A stretch of 64,000 bases of DNA from assembly GCF_003865135.1 (NCBI RefSeq), contig NZ_BHZC01000001.1, positions 4,402,001 through 4,466,000 on the forward strand. The letters run 5' to 3'. Positions 61,853-64,000 of the stretch are shown piece after piece (the first letter of the stretch is position 1; the number at the start of each line of letters is the position of its first letter). Position numbers and translations under genes: made by a program. The stretch comes from Streptomyces chrestomyceticus JCM 4735. GTDB lineage: Bacteria > Actinomycetota > Actinomycetes > Streptomycetales > Streptomycetaceae. The notes under the pieces were generated by a model that had not been told where the DNA came from, ran no database searches, and was given only the letters and a program-made list of their open reading frames with translations.

Positions 61853-61883
61853 CCCGGGAGGGAGTCCGGGAAGGACGGCGGAC

Positions 61884-62192
61884 GGTGAGCCGGTCGGCTT
61901 GCTGCGGGCCGGCCGCGCGCTGGTGCTGAACACGTCCGACACGCCCGCCGAGCGCGAGCGGCGGGAGTTCGGCGACCCGTTGCGGCAGATCTGGGCGGCG
62001 TGCGTGCTGCCGTACGTCGGGGTCACGGACGTCCGGCGGCACGTCTTCCGTACGGTCTCCGACTCGACCGAGGTGGAGCGGTCGGTGTGGCTGCGTGAGG
62101 CGCGGAGGCAGGCGGCCGGGCTGCTGGCCCGATTGCGGGCGGGCGCACGGGAGTACGGCCCATACGGGTTACGGGGATACGTGCGGCCGTGA
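61884..62192 (+). pseudogene. C-terminal remnant of a flavodoxin-fold NAD(P)H oxidoreductase
   Basis: This open frame encodes GLLRAGRALVLNTSDTPAE and then FGDPLRQIWAACVLPYVGVTDVRRHVFRTVSDS, which is the C-terminal half of the NAD(P)H dehydrogenase (quinone) family. The N-terminal half with the flavin-binding loop is absent: upstream in this frame is the antisense-like reading of the lysozyme gene. There is no ribosome site. It looks like a decayed gene cut by the lysozyme insertion or deletion. Confidence 0.7.
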
Positions 62193-62224
62193 ACCGGACG
62201 GTACTGCCGTGGCGATAAAGGGGC

Positions 62225-62866
62225 GTGAGACTGTTCCGCCCCGTGGGGGCAGACCGAGACGACGGTGTCGGCAGCAGCGACAGCGGCAGCAGCGATGACG
62301 ACGCCGTGCTGTTGCGTGCCGTCGCGCGCGGTGACCAGGCCGCGCTGGCCGCATACTACGACCGGCACGCGGGGTGGCTGCACGCGCGGCTGACGCGTCG
62401 CTGCGCGGACCCGGAGACCGTGCGCGAGGTGCTTCAGGACACCTTCGTCACGGTGTGGCGGTCCGCGGACTCGTACCGTCGGCCGCACCGTGGGGGCACG
62501 TCCGGCGGCTGGCTGTGGGTGATCGCCGCGCGCCGTCTGGTGGACGCGCAGCGGGCGCACGCGCGCGCCGAGCGCGTGGTGCACGTCGGGCAGGAGTCGC
62601 CGGCCCCCGCTCCGTCCGCCGAAGAACATGCCCTGGCCGGTCTGGAGTACGGGGATGTGGGCACCGCCCTGCGCCGGATCTCGCCCGAACTGCGTGACGT
62701 ACTGCGCGCCACGGTGGTCGACGGCCTGACCACCCGCGAGACCGCACACCTGCTCGGCATACCGGAGGGCACGGTCAAGACCCGCGCCATGCGCGCCCGG
62801 CGCGAACTGCGCGCCGCGCTGGCTCAGTTGCACGGCAGCGACGTTTCGTTGGGAGGGCTCGCGTGA
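62225..62866 (+). CDS. ECF RNA polymerase sigma factor
   Basis: A 213-residue sigma factor starting at GTG 62225. Region 2 (ALAAYYDRHAGWLHARLTRRCADPETVREVLQDTFVTVWRSADSY) and region 4 (ISPELRDVLRATVVDGLTTRETAHLLGIPEGTVKTRAMRARREL) are complete. The stop overlaps the anti-sigma start (GTGA). Its target genes probably include its own operon with the ABC transporter that follows. Confidence 0.92.
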   Translation: MRLFRPVGADRDDGVGSSDSGSSDDDAVLLRAVARGDQAALAAYYDRHAGWLHARLTRRCADPETVREVLQDTFVTVWRSADSYRRPHRGGTSGGWLWVIAARRLVDAQRAHARAERVVHVGQESPAPAPSAEEHALAGLEYGDVGTALRRISPELRDVLRATVVDGLTTRETAHLLGIPEGTVKTRAMRARRELRAALAQLHGSDVSLGGLA

Positions 62867-63912
62867 AGGGCGGATGGTTCGGAAGGCGGGGGAGGTCGAC
62901 AGGGCCGGGGGGCCCGGAGGGGTCCGTCTCCGCGCGCGCTCCGTGGCACGTGGATGCGGCGGTGGCGGCGCGGTATGCCGAGGCGGCGCTTACGGAGCCC
63001 GAGGCGTGGTCGCTGGAGAAGCATGTGGAGGGCTGCTCCCGGTGCGCGGCCACAGTGTCGGCTGCGGTCCGGGCCACGGTGCCTGCGGGGGCGGTACTGG
63101 AGAACGTACGGGGGTCGGTGCTGGAGAAGGTGCGGGGGACAGTGCTGGACGAGGTACAGGGGACAGTGCTGGATGCGGTGGGAGGGACGCCGCTGGGCGA
63201 GGCACGGGGGATGCTGCTGCCCGGTGGCGCGGAAGGCGCGGGCCCTCGGCCCTCCTCCGCCCCGCTCCCCCATCGTCTCGTGCGGATGCTCTGGTCCGCG
63301 GGGCCTGCTCTCCGCGGCTCCTGGCTGATCGCGTTGCTGGTGGTGTGCGCCGGCGCCGCCGTACTCGGGTACGGGGCCGGATTCGCCGGTGCGCGGCCGC
63401 TGCTGCTGGCGCTCGCGCCCGTACTGCCGGTGGCCGGGGTGGCGTTCTCGTACGGGCCGCGCGCCGACCCGATGTACGAGATCGGCGCCGCGTCACCGTC
63501 CGGCGGGCTGCGGCTGCTCCTGACCAGGAGCGCGGCCGTACTCGGGGTGAGTCTGCCGCTGCTCACGGCGGTGAGCGCGCTCCTGCCGGGTACGCCCGGG
63601 CTCCCGGCCGCTCCGGCCTGGCTGCTGCCCGGACTGGCGCTGACGCTGGGCGCTCTCGCGCTCGGCTCGTACGTCAGGTGCCGTACGGCCGCCGGGGTCG
63701 TCGCGGCGGGCTGGGCGTCCGCCGTCCTGCTGCCGGTGATCGCGGCGCAGCCCGGGGGCGGTGGCGGCGCCGGGACGTTTCCGGTGACGGCGCTCGCGGA
63801 GCAACTGGCCCGCTACCTGTCCGGGGGCGCGGCGCAAAGTGCCTGGGCCGCGGCCGCCGTCCTGGGCGCGGGGCTCGTCCTCGTACGCCGCGACCGGCTG
63901 GAGAAGCTGTGA
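62863..63912 (+). CDS. Zinc-finger anti-sigma factor fused to a polytopic membrane domain
   Basis: A 349-residue protein. Residues 30-70 are a ZAS anti-sigma domain with His54 and Cys58/Cys61 (HVEGCSRCAA), the zinc ligands. Residues 78-117 are five tandem octads (VLENVRGS, VLEKVRGT, VLDEVQGT, VLDAVGGT, PLGEARGM). From ~160 to 345 there are six membrane helices, typical of ABC-2 permease-like accessory proteins. It is coupled by overlap to the sigma factor upstream and to the ABC ATPase downstream, so membrane transport and sigma release are linked. Confidence 0.87.
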   Translation: MKGGWFGRRGRSTGPGGPEGSVSARAPWHVDAAVAARYAEAALTEPEAWSLEKHVEGCSRCAATVSAAVRATVPAGAVLENVRGSVLEKVRGTVLDEVQGTVLDAVGGTPLGEARGMLLPGGAEGAGPRPSSAPLPHRLVRMLWSAGPALRGSWLIALLVVCAGAAVLGYGAGFAGARPLLLALAPVLPVAGVAFSYGPRADPMYEIGAASPSGGLRLLLTRSAAVLGVSLPLLTAVSALLPGTPGLPAAPAWLLPGLALTLGALALGSYVRCRTAAGVVAAGWASAVLLPVIAAQPGGGGGAGTFPVTALAEQLARYLSGGAAQSAWAAAAVLGAGLVLVRRDRLEKL

Positions 63913-64000
63913 ACTCGACACAGAAACAGATACAGCCGCAGGAGAACGCAACGACCGGCACCGTGCACGTCTCCGGGCTCACCGTCCGACACCGCCGGAC
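63909..64000 (+). CDS. ABC transporter ATP-binding protein, 5' end only
   Basis: GTG 63909 overlaps the anti-sigma stop. The 30 visible residues (VNSTQKQIQPQENATTGTVH, VSGLTVRHRR) match the first strand of an ABC ATPase (VxVSGLTVRH). The gene runs off the window before Walker A. Confidence 0.7.
   Translation, partial: MNSTQKQIQPQENATTGTVHVSGLTVRHRR

Overview
The window is high-GC actinobacterial chromosome, almost certainly Streptomyces. The evidence is codon use, GTG starts, ATGA overlaps, a wblA gene with its usual neighbours, UUA codons as rare events, and an AICE-type integrative element in a tRNA-Pro gene. No rRNA, CRISPR array or insertion sequence was seen.

Layout. 1-10466 is a conserved core block: partial NUDIX hydrolase, RidA protein, DUF4177 protein, two ArsA-like ATPases, wblA, a class A penicillin-binding protein, a GatB/YqeY protein, a metallophosphoesterase and a Pr6Pr membrane protein. 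10479-10552 is tRNA-Pro(CGG). 10509-24620 is a 14 kb actinomycete integrative and conjugative element (AICE) bounded by 62-bp att repeats. It carries a tyrosine integrase, an excisionase-like protein, a D5-like ATPase plus a primase-polymerase for replication, an FtsK/TraB translocase with Spd-like membrane proteins for transfer, small cargo genes, a GntR regulator and a HAD hydrolase. Its non-coding DNA is unusually structured: integrase arm-site repeats, an iteron and palindrome region, a repeat cluster beside traB that looks like a clt locus, a family of near-identical intercistronic hairpins, and an operator array.

24839-28703, directly beyond attR, encodes a ~1290-residue protein with an HSP90-type GHKL ATPase and about seven tandem helix-turn-helix-like repeats. 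It has two UUA codons and is probably a conflict or defence protein. 28720-33069 holds an ArsR-like regulator, an alpha/beta hydrolase, a small NfeD-like protein with a flotillin, and a membrane protein. 33186-41857 is a redox, heme and light group: orphan cytochrome oxidase subunit I, NarL-type regulator, an unnoticed 51-codon ORF coupled to a globin-reductase, an abnormal protoporphyrinogen oxidase-like protein, a small membrane protein and a photolyase. 42039-49429 has a PLL-like propeller, methyltransferase, S9 peptidase, pentapeptide protein, SURF1 and an ECF sigma factor with a membrane partner. 50558-58441 is housekeeping: asd, lysC, DUF5063, recR, ybaB, dnaX, SRP RNA and tRNA-Ser(GGA). 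58703-64000 has a lipoprotein, GNAT, DUF72, GH25 lysozyme, a truncated oxidoreductase, an ECF sigma/anti-sigma pair and the start of an ABC transporter.

A quality point runs through the window. Five reading-frame breaks (2404-2408, 9777-9781, 27144-27148, 28322-28327, 28809-28813) all lie in runs of five or six C on the + strand, and each is repaired by adding one C. I read these as homopolymer under-calls, not true pseudogenes, and describe the affected genes in restored form.
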